Shown: positions 12,028 through 24,088 of the stretch, piece by piece
How the letters are laid out: the number at the start of each line of letters is the position of its first letter
How positions within the stretch are numbered: position 1 is the first letter of the stretch
NCBI GenBank assembly: GCA_000328365.1
Contig: KB309282.1
Span: 52,655 to 116,654 of the forward strand
Length of the DNA stretch: 64,000 nucleotides
DNA from: Capitella teleta
Taxonomy: Eukaryota; Annelida; Polychaeta; Capitellidae
Direction: 5' to 3'
Translations under genes and position numbers: made by a program
Notes under the pieces: model-generated
What the model saw: only the letters and a program-made list of their open reading frames with translations
The model's database searches: none
Told to the model about the DNA's origin: nothing

Positions 12028-13073
12028 TAGGGCTGGGCGGATATCCGTGTCCGATATCCGTGACAGCACGGATATTGGGGGTTTTCAGTACTATCCGTGA
12101 TCCGTGTTTCAACACGGATAGTTAAACACGGATAGTGTAAATTTTAAGTGTTTGTTTCGAGCGCACAGTGAGCGTAGCGCACAGCCATTCCGCACACAAA
12201 CGCTGCTCACTGAAGCTGAGCGATGTCAATTACAAGATAACACGATGTCAACAATGCGCTAATTCTGATTTGTTTTAAATACACACAATTCTATGCCCTT
12301 GAATCTTTTCAGTCATCAAGCAAAAGTGACGTAACACGCGTTGTTGACTATCTCCTTTAGTGCCTATTTTTCAACACCGTTACACGTGACAGCTTTGTCA
12401 ATTGCAGTTTTCGTGTGAACCACAAACAGCACTGAATTTCATCACTTTCTCGACTTTGAACCATGTTTGAAATTGAACAGTTAATACAGACTAGTACATA
12501 TGCCTAGGCCCGCTACTTGGCGATCTAGCGACTTGAATTATTTCAAACTTTCTATAGAACAATAATTGCCATGAAGTTATGAACTGACTTCCGCCTCATG
12601 AAGTTACTAAGTTTGTACATTTCCAAATCATGTTTATTGAAAGTGTACACTGTAGCACAAAGTGCACGTTACTGTCGTTCCGTCTTGGGCTTATAATCTG
12701 CGACTCGTTGGGGGAAAATACTTAAAATAGATTGCGCTGATAAGGAATTCACCTCTGTGAAATCGACAAGCAAGCAAGCTGTCTGCATGAGCGATACCTC
12801 TTGAAACTCATTCTGAACGTTTTGATAAAAGAAATGTACAAGAAGCAAGAAGGATGACAGCAGTAGGTCAAGGTTGATTGTCTTTAACTACTGCAGGCAG
12901 AGCGTGGTTTTCGCGCTCACAGCATGTGCCAGGCGCTGGGGCATTACGCTGCAGGTGCATGCTCCCGTGTTTGGGCATAAATATCCGTGTCCGTATCCGT
13001 ATCCGTCGGATATTAGTAACACGGATATCCGTTATCCGTGTATCCGTGTTTAAGCAATATCCGCCCAGCCCTA
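12028..13073. mobile_element. Non-autonomous hAT-type element inside the LINE
   Basis: The 1,046-bp insert begins TAGGGCTGGGCGGATAT and ends with the complement ATATCCGCCCAGCCCTA, and is flanked by a perfect 8-bp duplication, the hallmark of hAT transposons. Both subterminal regions are packed with short ATCCGTG/CACGGAT repeats (about 12048-12135 and 12978-13052), which look like transposase-binding sites. I see no transposase frame, so it depends on a partner element. A segment near 12690-12800 resembles sequence near 38500-38650. Confidence 0.9.
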
Positions 13074-13590
13074 ATTACGTTATCGCATTACAGAGCTCAT
13101 TTTGACCCTATATTTACTGAACTCAAGATAGCTAAATTTAATGATATTTACACCGAAAAGGCAATTCTCTTTATGTTTAAACTTGTAAATAATATAACAC
13201 CAGAACTGTCCATCCCTTTAAAGTTCCTCATTATCATTTAAATGCGTCAAGACGTAATTACACTATAAAGAGGTATCCTGCGGAATCATTTCATCATTTA
13301 TTTTGCACAAATGTAACTAAGTACTTTCCAAAAGCAAATTAAAAATTTAATTTCCGTTCTAGTTTTATGAAATATTTACGCATATGTATTAATTAAGTTG
13401 CACTTTCTTTTCTCATAATAATTATATCTGTTGTTTTTAAATCAAGGCCCTATATACAAGTCTTGTATCTGGCTCTAATTGCTTCATTGTATTTCCTTTC
13501 ATTTTTTCTTTAAGTTCATGTACGTATGTACACAATAATTATATTCTTTGAAGCAATAAACTATTATCTTATCTTAAAAAGGAACAACAC

Positions 13591-14910
13591 AATGAGAACA
13601 AAAAGCAATACCCTTTATCATGTTTATTTTATCTCTTTCAGTTTCATAGCTCGCTTCGATCTTTTTTCGAAGTTTGAAGTGCTCGCGGGCTGCATGTAAT
13701 GCATTTTTTTGTAATTTTGTTTAAAGCGTTGTGGGCTGCGGGTCGCAGGTTGCCAACCCCTGGGTTACAACATGACACATAAATTGTTTAAGAAGTTATT
13801 TAAACAAAGGAATCAAATGCGGGTATCATTGCCGTATCAATTCCTTTATGTCTGCATGGACGGCTTGTTTTCAATTTAATTGGTCGCTCAGTCAGGCGAG
13901 GTTAAGGGAGTAGCGAGTGGAGATCAATTGAATGGAGAAGTGAATGTCAGAGGAGACTCAGAGCTTTGAAATGGTGTATTCTATTATGTGTATTTAGTTA
14001 AATGTGCACAGTATGTGTATTTAGTTGAATGTGCGTTCAATTATTCTCACTTCTGGTTGAAAATGATTTTGACTTCTTTGTATTATTGTATTCTCATTTC
14101 TGGTTGCTTTTGATTAAATTTTGTATTAAACTTTTCTATGAAAAATTAATGATTTTGACTTCTTCATATTATTGTATTGAGAATTTCTCTACAATTATCA
14201 TCAGGGGAACGTCAACATAATTTTAGCTTAAAGTGGCTTCATTACTTCTATTTGGGTCCATTGTAAAAAAAATATTTTGAATCCGTAACGATAAATTATT
14301 TAAATTTAATATTACATTTGTCCACCCTGTATCATATCAATTTGAGTAATTTAAATTTGTTAGCAGAGAAAAATCGGGTGAGGTGGAGACACATGGCGTC
14401 TCACTGTAGTATGTCAGCTATGATAATATCATATGATTTATGCATGTATTATTTTTAAATCCATAGTTTGATCCAAGCTTTAAATAGTTGAGTTATTAAA
14501 GTTCTTGAATAGTTTAAATTCCATACTAGTATACTAGAGTATATAAGCAATTATTATGCATACTACTATACTACATTGAGCAAATTTGAGCCACTAGCTT
14601 GATTCAATTTTTGCAATGAATTGCGTTATGATCGAGAGCGTTATGTACATCCAAGTGTGCTATTTCCCCGGTCGGCGGTTGCCGGTGGTATAGTCTCCCG
14701 GCTATTTTCCCGTTCAACAGGAGCAAAGTCTCGTCGCTATTTTCCCGATGAACGGAAGCGTAGACAGCATAGACACTGTGCTAAATTCCCCTTGAACGGG
14801 AGCGTAGCCACACTCAATTATGAATAATGAATCAATTGGTGAAAAACGCACAGGGGGTCTTACCAGTGAGCGAGCAGATAGGGACAAAACTCAATGCAGT
14901 GAATGCTTTC
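13591..14910. other. Intergenic with transposon-end relics and a decayed tandem repeat
   Basis: At about 13735-13766 the sequence TCGCAGGTTGCCAACCCCTG resembles a hAT terminal repeat. Near 14313 TTTGTCCACCCTGTA resembles a mariner end. Between about 14680 and 14815 a loose repeat of CTATTTTCCCG...GAACGG-AGCGTAG occurs three times. No gene is supported. Confidence 0.4.
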
Positions 14911-15431
14911 TGTCTATATATATAATATCAAGGGAAGTCACTGATTCGTGCCAATCTTGGGACGCTTGCCTCGAAAGCAATCTTCTCTTCAAAAGAGGGA
15001 GCCGAAATTCGGATCTGGCAAGATCACCAATAAATGAAACGATTGTCACCAATAATCTCGTACGGCAACGCCTAATTACTAATTAATTGGCCAAAAATCC
15101 AATCAGTTGCAAAACGACTAGTTACGGGTACGATGCATCCATTTTGTCGGACCGCAGCAAATTCTCAGCCCGTAGCGAACTCATGATCGCTAAATGTCGA
15201 AATAAAATCCTTAAAACCGGAATTAATTGTGCAATTAATGACTAATTAGTCACTGCCGGGGGGAGTTTTTGGTATCTATTATTCTATAGGTTCATTTATT
15301 CATAATCTTGTCAGATCCGAAGCCTCAGCAGCAGTCACTGACTCAGCCCGTGAGGCGAATGTAGCTTCTGAGGCTTTTTTATTGTTCTTCTGAGAAATCA
15401 GTGACTTCCCTAGATATTATTATATACTGTC
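14911..15431. mobile_element. MITE with about 30-bp terminal inverted repeats
   Basis: The left arm (about 14911-14950) contains TATAATATCAAGGGAAGTCA followed by CTGATT. The right arm (15397-15431) contains the complement, AATCAGTGACTTCCCT followed by AGATATTATTATA. The interior (about 450 bp) has no long reading frame. The family is unassigned because the target duplication is obscured by the AT-rich ends. Confidence 0.7.
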
Positions 15432-17649
15432 TAGAAGGCTGCATAGGCAATCCATGTATCCATCGCCCACTGGTAAGACTCCCTGTGGAAAAACGCGCCT
15501 CAATTTGAAAAGTCGGGGAGAGTCGTGAGCGATAATACGGAAGGGTAAGCGAATGTCATGCTTGCACCATATTAGCAAAACATGAAGTGCAGTGAAATCT
15601 TAAAACAAAAATTTGTGTTGTTCGAGTGCTCGCTTACCTGCGTTAAATTTAGTATTGCTCCCTTTCGATTTCAAAAGAGGGCGAAGAAATCTTTTTAGGT
15701 GTGACATTCTGAATTCTTTCTCCGACTTGAAACTGTAATTGGGTAAATTTTATTTGTTAGCACACTTTTCTATACCATACGTAACACATGAAAAAAAACG
15801 AAAAACAAAAACAAAAACAAAAAACAAAAAAAAAAAAAGTATTTTGAAGCGTCATTGAAACATCACAAGATCTACTTTTACGCATGGCTAATGTGTTCTT
15901 ATATACTATTTGACTGCTATCATGACTTTAACATTGTCTGAAACAATATTGCCGTCAGGAATCAAAATGGTGCAGTGGTTGGTCTTTGGATATAATGACT
16001 TTGAGTAATGACTCAGAACAACAACCCAATCTTCAAAATAAAGGTTACCATCATGCTCTTGAAGAAATAGAGACTGGGAGCTATCTTGAAGAAGTCGTTG
16101 GTGTATCCACAAAACCAATTTTCTATTTAATTGTCTCACCATGGACACCATCGATCAATTGTCAAGGGCACAAGTGCTACGACCAAGATCCGTCCAGTTT
16201 TCAATGCTTTTTATAGAAGAATCCACGACAACTCAGCTGGTTGTTGTCACAGATTTTATTCAAACAAGCCAAAACGGTGAACTGGAATTACACACTATTT
16301 GAACATCAAGTAATTATTATTTTTGTTGGCCTACCAACTGTGGTCAGCATCACAAGGATTCTTCTGAACCAAGAACAAACACTGTTTATTTACCAAACGT
16401 GCATGTGTTATCATATAGCGAGCGAGGGAAAAAATAACACAGCACTCCTGGTGACTTTTTGAAAATTTGGATTGCCTCAGGTTTGAAGAAGACGTTTCTC
16501 TAAGTCTCTCTGCACGTACAAGATTGGCCTGATCAGAATGTTTAGGCATCACAATGCTGCAGTAACCCCCAATCTGACCAGTGGTGCAGGAACTGAGTGC
16601 CAATCTTGAGTGGTTGCCAGGCACTAACAAATGGGATGAGGTACATTTGTTTGGAGGACAGAGACATTATGTCCAGAGATCAGTGGCTATACATAGCAGA
16701 ACAATGTATGAATTTGATAGGGGAGGCATCTGTGCGCACTGCGCAGAGTACTAATTGCATGGTGCATGTTGGCTTCCAGTGGAGGACGCTTTGGTGTTTG
16801 ATCACTAATATGGGCTCTTGAGTTTACATTTACCTCCGTGTAATTCGAGATAGTCAGTTTTACATCTCTTTAATTACCTCCAGAGCCAGAATGGCCCCCA
16901 TGATGGAAGCTAGCCTTCCATGTCTGGAGTTGATAGCTTGCATTATGAATGAACGCCCGATGACTTTTGCTCTTGGGTTGCTTATAATGTGAACCTTGAT
17001 GGAAGCAATTTATTGCTAACTGTGTCCGAGAAATAGTCACTGATTGATCTCTCACAATGGTCACATTGCTCTAGTGTGATGAGCCCTAATGATCTCATGA
17101 CTTGCAACCTCTGTGCCACCGTTCTCATTGCAAGCACTCCCTGGTTTCATGGTCCAGAATTCAAAGAGCTCTTTTATTGTTAGGATGATTATGGCATCCA
17201 GACTGTATTTTCTACAATAGATGAGATTTGTCTCATGACTGCTGTTGTTCCCGGTGCTCTTCCCACAGAAGATTTTGACATATACCTCTATCCCTCAGTT
17301 AAACGAGTCTTTAGCAATAAAACGGGAGGAGGAGTAATATGAGATAGCTGCCTTGCTGCTATTGCTCACACTTTAAATAAACCCAACCTGTCCAGGTAAA
17401 AGAAGTCAGGGTAGGGAACATGGGAGGGCATATGACTCCTTTGACTCCTATGACTCCTATGATTCCGTACGTGAATGCTGCCACATTGTGTTACATAATC
17501 AGACCCTTCAAAAACAAGGCAATTGACAGCGGGTAGTTGTAAAAAGTGGCAAAAGTGCTGGCATTTGTCTAGCCAATGGAGCGAATGATTTCATCTGCTG
17601 GTGCACTGGCTCTAGCTGACGCCAAGGCTGCCGCAGGGCGAGTGCTGTT
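15432..17649. other. Intergenic, A-rich tract, no recognised gene
   Basis: An (A4-5C)n tract lies at about 15789-15838. Short open stretches on both strands (15906-17064) are discontinuous, and I could not link them to a family. Part of this may be decayed transposon sequence. Confidence 0.4.
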
Positions 17650-20300
17650 TGCCTTGAACACTCTTGTAACAACACCGGCATGTGTCAAAGTATTCTTGAT
17701 CCACCAACCAAGAGTGTTATTTGAGACAGCTCAATGGGGTCTGACATAACTGTAAAAAAGGCAGTGGCAGCCACGTAATTGCGCAGCCGGCACACAACAC
17801 AGAGATTTACATTCCAAAAGCACTGAAAAGTCAGCGGGTTCGTGTGGCGGCCCGGCTTCGATGTCTTCATAGGAGCCTGAACATGCAAAGTACACGAGTC
17901 ATCCCCGAAGACCAGCTGATCCCCACTAACAGACAAGTTATTAAGGACTTGAGTGCATTGGCCGGAGGTGAGAGCCAACAACATAGCAAGTTGTGTACTG
18001 CGATCCTTCAGTGAAGGTCCGGCTGTATTTTCGATATAATGGAGCACAATGGTAACATCCCACGTGGTCGTATACTGTGGTAAAGATAGCCTCTGGTTAT
18101 ACACACCATGCAGAAGCCGACAGACAAGAGGGGGGCTACCATTAGCAGGTTGGCTTTGGGCTGTGCAAAAAGAAGAAAGTGCAGAACAAGTGGTGTTAAT
18201 TGCACTGTATCCTAACCTGTTGGTAAATAATTCAGTCAAGAAGTCCAGAACCGATTACAGCGTAAGTTGGCTGGCATCACGTGGTGTTCATGGCAATAAG
18301 CATTCCATTTCCTGATGGATGTGTTGTATTGTTTTGATGTACCGCCTCACCAGCTGTGGGCAATCACCTGTGCCGCTTGAGAAGAGATTTTTTTTCTCTC
18401 GGGATTGCAGGACAACCGACACAAATGTAGCTCCAGATGGTGGTGCATAGAATGCCGTTCCTGTGGCCGTGTTGGGAGAGACAAAAGGTTCTTGTTCTTC
18501 CCCAAAATGATCAGAGTTTTCAGTAACATCAATGTCATTGCTGGAAACCATTGTTGGGTAGGCCAATTGGGAGCAACCAGGATGCCAGTCGCATGATTCT
18601 CTCAGATTTTCTGAAGAACTTTGGGTAAGATGCTGAATGATGGGAAAGCATAAAACATCTCGTTAGATCAACATAAAGTAAAAGCATAAATATGCAAAGC
18701 CGCAGGGTCAGGCCTCCAAGATACGTACGCATTAAATTGGGAACTTGCACATGATGCAAACAGATCTATTGTTGGATGCACGCCTAGCGTTTTGAGCACT
18801 CGTCGAAGAATGAGTTCATTGAGTTTCCAATCAGTTTTTTTTGTGAATTACCCTGCTCTCCCTGTCGGCAACAACATTCATGACGCCAGGCAGGTGACAT
18901 ACACTGATCCATACATCATAATCAAAAGCCCAATCCCATATTTCTCTGGCGATTCCATTACAGGAAGGGGAGCGCATCCGCAAATCTCTTGGATGTACAA
19001 AATCGCAGTGGTGCTATCGACCATAAGATGCACATGTTGACGCAGTTGCCTACTTGCCTGCATAAACTTTTAAGAGTGAAGAATGACGCCTTAATTTCGA
19101 GGTAATTTATATGCATCTGAGCCTTTTCCGGGGACCACTCCCAGCCGGATGCGGTGCTTGCATTTCTTACGCAACACCTCCATCTGCGGTTACTGGCATT
19201 GCTCTCGATGGTCAGGGATGGAGATCCGTGAGAAATCCGTAACTCAGATGACTGAATGTGGTCAATCCACCACCAAATGTCTTTGATGGAGTCAGGTGTC
19301 AGCATAATGAGGTCCTCGTAATCGCCTTTAGCATGTTTCAAAGCCCTGATTTTGTCATTTTCCATATTAATAAAAAACATAGGATTCTTCTCCACTCTGG
19401 GGAAGCTGGCTACCATGAGTTCAATCAATGGAGCAACCTACCTGATTGATTATAATGTGGCAGCAAACACTGCCTCAGAGGCAGTTTTCATGGCAGATGC
19501 TTTATCTTTAGGAAGCGAGATGGTCATCGTACGAGAATGAAGCACAAAACCCAAGCATTGAATCGATTGTGAAGGCACAAAACACTGATTTTGTCTGATG
19601 GATAACAAACCCAAGCCGAGAGAATTAATCCGCCGTAGCAAGAATGTTAGCTGCGTATTCTTGCTAGTTTCTCCCTATTAGGAGCGAATCATTGATATAA
19701 CCGACTGAAACGAATCCTTTTTTCCTCAGTTTGGCATTTGTCGGTTTCAAACACTCAGTGAACTTTTGAGGAGCGCAATTGAAGCCCTGTGGCATTGCAC
19801 AAAATTGATAGAGATCATTGCGCCATTTGAACTTGAAGTATTTCTGATGCTCTAAAGCAATGAGCACACTATAGTAAGCGTCCTTGTAATCAAGCAATGC
19901 CATGTAACAGTTTGGCGTCATAAGTGAAATCGCGGTGGTGAGGTTTTCCATTTTGAAATGGTGAGCTTTTACGTCCTCACTAAGCAGTTTTAGGTTCAGG
20001 ATCATGCGATAAATACGTCTCTCTTTTTCCGAACGAATAAGTTTGATATAAACTCGCCACTCTCATGTACAGTTCAAACGATGATTTCTCTTGTCAGCAC
20101 TTTCTCAATTTCTAAATCAATAAATTTCTCCTCAACTTGCGAGAAAGCAATAGGCATCGCAGGTCGGTGTTGTATTGTAGTCTTAATGAACTCTAATTTG
20201 ACACCTTCAACAGTGTTGAGAATTTCCTCATCTGAGGTTAGAGATTCTCACTGAGATAAATGGTTCTTAATTCTCCCAGGTTTAAACTCGGATACTGCAC
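17650..20300 (-). mobile_element. DIRS-like tyrosine-recombinase retroelement, broken fossil
   Basis: On the minus strand the order is reverse transcriptase (about 20005-19664), the connecting part (19641-19450), a ribonuclease H-like part (19428-18958) and a tyrosine-recombinase-like part (18239-17685, with LLALTSGQ and MKTSKPGRH), which is the DIRS layout. The copy is clearly broken, with several interruptions, and outer limits are approximate. I did not find its terminal repeats. Confidence 0.75.
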
Positions 20301-20647
20301 GCAGCGCTCTGCGTTTGACATTACACATCAAAGTCGTGCAAACACTGATCACTGTCAGAATACAAATGCATAATGTTTAAATGTTCAACATGATCGTTTA
20401 GAGCAGTATTGTTTCTAGCAACATTGGCAATCTGTTCAACATCGGCATCAATGGCATGTGAATGACTCATCAGCGGTAGCGGGGTTTCAGGCGGCCGTTC
20501 GGGTTAATTAGCGATCTCTCTTTTGGACCTTGGCATTCCTGTACGCCTTCTTTGGTGGTGTCCCAGTGTGCTCCGAGATAACCCAGGCTCCGCCAGTTTT
20601 TTGGCTGACTGTCAAAATGTTCAAAACGGCGTTCGTCTCCATGAGCC
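20301..20647. other. Spacer, nothing recognised
   Basis: No coding, repeat-end or RNA signature seen between the two retroelement fossils. Confidence 0.4.
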
Positions 20648-23095
20648 TGTTGCATAACATTTCTTATGTTTATGACGTTCTGGTTCACAACGTACCGTCA
20701 AGTATATGTCAAGTTGACCTGAATTAAAAGTTCCGTTTGAGCCGTTCTTTTTTGTTGCGTCTCACTACATGGTAGCAGCAGATAAAATCGTCAAATATCA
20801 TCCATCTTCCATGGCCATCACCTCCAATCGCTACGGATTACTGTTCTGTGAACTTTACAGATATTCTTGTGTGTTTTTGCATTGTGATATTTCGCGATGG
20901 CAAAGTTCCATCCGCCTGCTTAGTTCAACTTTCAGAAGCCGGCTGAGTGGCCAGCATAGCAGAAACTGTTCGAACGCTTCACTGACATCAGAAGGATCAC
21001 CAGTGAAAGTGGGACTTATCAAGTGAGCACTCTCCTCTACTATGGAAACTCAGGCCGAACATGTATTTGCATCGTTCAACCTCTCAGACGATGACGCCAA
21101 AGCCTTGAAGACCGTTCTCGATAAGTTTGATACACACTTCACATCTCGTACCAATGTGACCCACGAGAGAGCCCTGTTCTACGCTCGTAACCAAGGTGAG
21201 GGGAAAGTGTGGAAATGTACGTTTGTGTTTTACATGAGATGGTGGAAAAGTGTGCGTTCAATACCAACCAGAAGGAAGAACAACAATGTTACGGCCTCAT
21301 TGTTGGCCTGCATGATAAGGTTGCATCAAATGATCTGCAGCTGAAAGAGAAGCTGACCTTTGGTGAGGCAATGGCATTTGCTTGGATTCAGTCCTGCTGA
21401 ACTCCTTATGAGGAGGCAGATTCACAATACACTGCGAACCCTCCCGAAAATCTCAGTGACTATTACAACAAAAGGCATGGTGTTGTGTCTTTGCCTGAGC
21501 TCAAAAGTGGCCAGCGCGTCTTTGTGCCTGATCGCAAAGAATCGGGTGTTGTCATTGATGCTAATGAAACACCTAGATTGGTTGTGGTTCAGGTTGGCAA
21601 ACGAGTCATTAGGAGAAACCGCCATGATCTCTGCGTTCCTCCGACTGCGCTCAACCTCCCAGTCTATGAGGAAGATTTTTCAGAATCTCCTGTGCCTGCA
21701 ACGTCGTCACAATCTTCAGTGCCTTGTGCTGTGTTCTCTCACACATCAGAGGGTGTGCCTGATGATGTGTCTCCTCACGCTCCAAGGCATGTGCCTCCTC
21801 GCTCCACACCTGTAGTGCCTCAATCGGTTGTCTCGTCGCCTTCTGTGCAGGCCCATCAGGAGCCTGATCCTGTCGCGTCTACTCCAACTGCTTCATCTGG
21901 AGTACACACCAAATGTGGTCGCTTTGTTAGACCACATTGAATTTATAGACACCTGGTCTCAGTTTCCTGTGAGGGACCAGTGACTTTTCATACTTTCTGA
22001 CCAGTGACTTTAGTTTTGTTTGAACACTAGTACAGTAAAAGCTCGATACAACGACACTCATTACACTGACAAATTCACTTATCGACAGCTTTTTGGTCGA
22101 AACCGATCTGCCACAATGTTAAAAGCCCGATACACTGACAAAATTCACTGTTCCGACACTGACAGGCAAAACGCCAAACAAATGTGCCTTTAACATTGAC
22201 ATCTAGCTCATTACAACGACAGGCCGTCGCCTTGAGGTCGCTCATGTTCAATGACACGCGACTGTCTCCGATGTTCACTGACCCACGACGGACGACTCAC
22301 ATAAATTAAAGTTCTGATGTTGACGGCATGTTATTGTTGCAATGTTTGCCTAAGCCTTGGTAAAAATATCAAAGATTCAATTCAATGGTTTGTTGGTAAA
22401 CAGTTCAGATGAAAGGATTAAAGCTGTGAACGCCGACGCTGAACACAGAGAGTGAATTGCACATCTCCCGCTCAATTAAAGCAACGGATAGGTAGCGGTC
22501 GCCTTTGTCGGCTTTCAAAGTGTTATTGTTTGTTTTGATTACAAAAGATAAAAAGTCCTTTGATCGTTGCCGATGATCGGAAAAATACTCTATGAATATT
22601 CAATGAACTCCGCGACAGAGCGAGCGCTCGAGGTGTGAATTCACAGCTTTTGCTTATGAAAGAATAATGTTTGATTTCTTCAAGAAATAAATATGTCAGG
22701 CCTAAACTATCCTTCAAATCCAGTATGCATGCTAGGTAACACTACATACAGTAAACCAATAGGCCTTATGGAGTGACCATCATGACGGTCAGTCGGTGAG
22801 TTATGGGCCAAATTCATTACACTGACAAATTCGTTACAACGACCGATTTGCCTGAAACCAAACATGTCGTTGTAACGAGCTTTTACTGTATGTGCTTAAT
22901 TCGTTTTATCTCAGGAGGGAGATGTTGCATAACGTTCCTTGTGTTTCATGACGTTCTGGTTCATAACGTACAGTGATTACTGATTTTATGTATGTCAAGT
23001 TGCCGTGCCTGCTTCTCCGATATATATTCCAGTGTGATTGTTGAAACAGTAACTACCGGTTTTTATGTATTGACACAAAGCCTCAACATAAATAT
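20648..23095 (+). mobile_element. Short LTR retroelement fossil (Ty3/Gypsy-like) with Tigger-type insert
   Basis: LTR-like ends start with TGTTGCATAAC at 20648 and 22923 and share about 70 bases with moderate divergence. The left LTR is followed at 20770 by TGGTAGCAGCA, a primer-binding site like that used with initiator tRNA-Met. The right LTR is preceded by a purine tract (AGGAGGGAGA). Parts visible are a Gag-like start (about 21042-21390) and an integrase-tail-like segment (about 21380-21940). It is far shorter than a complete element and is broken. LTR divergence suggests an old insertion. Confidence 0.7.
22033..22888. mobile_element. Non-autonomous pogo/Tigger-type DNA transposon
   Basis: The 856-bp insert has terminal inverted repeats CAGTAAAAGCTCG...ACAACGAC and the complement GTCGTTGTAACGAGCTTTTACTG, flanked by TA on both sides (22031-22032, 22889-22890). 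Such ends are typical of pogo/Tigger elements. Subterminal repeats of ATTACACTGACAAATTC occur on both sides. No transposase is coded. It lies inside the LTR fossil, between its coding remnant and right LTR, so it is the younger insertion. Confidence 0.85.
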
Positions 23096-23326
23096 TGCAT
23101 CCTTCTTACCCATATATACATATACCATAAGCACAGGTATATACTTCGTTTAGGAGTTCAGCAGTTGGTTGGGCAACAAACTTCTGAACCAAATCTTCAT
23201 GATTCCGGGAACACATGTACAGATACATTGACAAATATAAATTGCGAGCACAAGATGAAACGTATAATTGAACAAAACCCCAGTGCAAAAAATGCAAACT
23301 GTCATTTTATTTATATATTTTTTTGT

Positions 23327-24088
23327 CTAAAGACATATCACAGGATTTACATTTACAGTTTTGGTCATGCAGGAATTTCCATCATTCACACCATGGAACC
23401 ACTCGTCTACATCATACTGCAAGATTTCTGCGAGGCATTGAGGATAGCTAAATGAATACACACATTGCTGTGGCTCCGCGAGACGATATATTTTGTTCAC
23501 CACAAGTGGAACCATGCTCAAGCAGTTATTTGCATCAGCATCCTCATACCAATAAATCACTGGGTATCCTAAGCACAGACCAAACACTGATGTAACGTTG
23601 ATAGAAGGTGTAATATCCAGGTTGATAGTTTTCTGCCCCTCTTGCAAGGAACCCAACAGTAGATCACACATCTCCAAGAGCATAGATTGCATGTCATCTC
23701 TCACCAAAGGTGCATTTAGCCGAGAGCTGACATCTACGAAAGTAGGTCCCTTTCTATTACCACTTTTCAATGAGGATAAATATTCGATCAGTTCTTTAAC
23801 ATTCCAGATCATCACATCCATGCCGATCACAGCTACGGACAGGGTGGAAGCATTCCTTACGTCTTCATACGAATTCCCCTTCAATTGATTTAAAGTGCAG
23901 ACGAATTTTTCAATATCCTTTTCATTCACTGCGCCAAAATCGAAGATTAGCGATGGCTTGAACCCAGTCTGCACATTCTTCACTGCACTATAAATATCTT
24001 GGGTGCGCTTCCAACATGAACGAGGTAATGCGCTCCTCACACATTGACTGAAATTGAGAGGAACTGAAGACTCAGTGGTGGTCGCCAT
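23327..24088 (-). CDS. C1orf74-like (UPF0739) protein
   Basis: A single uninterrupted 253-residue frame runs from ATG 24088 to a stop at 23327. Motifs that fit the animal UPF0739/C1orf74 family as I remember it are SLIFDFGAVNEKDIEKFV near residue 46, a FVDVSSRLNAP segment near residue 142, and SVFGLCLGYPVIYWYED near residue 190. It is predicted soluble, with no signal peptide or membrane span. The family's molecular function is not established. The absence of introns contrasts with MRPL46 and the giant gene but is possible for a short gene. The family call rests on remembered motifs, and the reading frame itself is strong. Confidence 0.7.
   Translation of the reverse strand: MATTTESSVPLNFSQCVRSALPRSCWKRTQDIYSAVKNVQTGFKPSLIFDFGAVNEKDIEKFVCTLNQLKGNSYEDVRNASTLSVAVIGMDVMIWNVKELIEYLSSLKSGNRKGPTFVDVSSRLNAPLVRDDMQSMLLEMCDLLLGSLQEGQKTINLDITPSINVTSVFGLCLGYPVIYWYEDADANNCLSMVPLVVNKIYRLAEPQQCVYSFSYPQCLAEILQYDVDEWFHGVNDGNSCMTKTVNVNPVICL

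Larger units (their letters stand above)
11828..13241 (+). pseudogene. LINE ORF2 C-terminal part, interrupted
   Basis: From 11828 the frame reads the post-RT region (ISRSIAIFSKLNQIFPRRVL, TLYYSLVFPNLTYGIEVWG), typical of the thumb and C-terminal region of Jockey/CR1 LINEs. It is cut at 12027 by the hAT-type insert and resumes at 13082 with SHYRAHFDPIF and KAILFMFKLVNNI. The reading continues smoothly across the insert once the 8-bp target copy is discounted. Confidence 0.75.
9060..13590 (+). mobile_element. LINE (Jockey/CR1-type), split by a hAT-type element
   Basis: Plus-strand non-LTR retrotransposon with, in order, a Cys-rich start (about 9064-9440), endonuclease pieces (about 9540-10310), reverse transcriptase (10804-11676), and a C-terminal region (11828 on) that resumes after the hAT insert at 13082. 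The 3' end is near 13570-13590 with a short TTATC-type tail (ACTATTATCTTATCTT). The copy carries several frame breaks and is not active. No target duplication was found, so the outer limits are approximate. Confidence 0.8.

Noticed and set aside
7637-13766. CAGGGGT at 7637 and ACCCCTG at 13766 as ends of one large hAT element around the LINE
   Set aside because: Flanking 8-bp sequences do not match and the ends align only over the first bases.
20740-20790. TGGTAGCAGCA region as a tRNA gene
   Set aside because: No cloverleaf can be drawn; it fits a primer-binding site next to an LTR.
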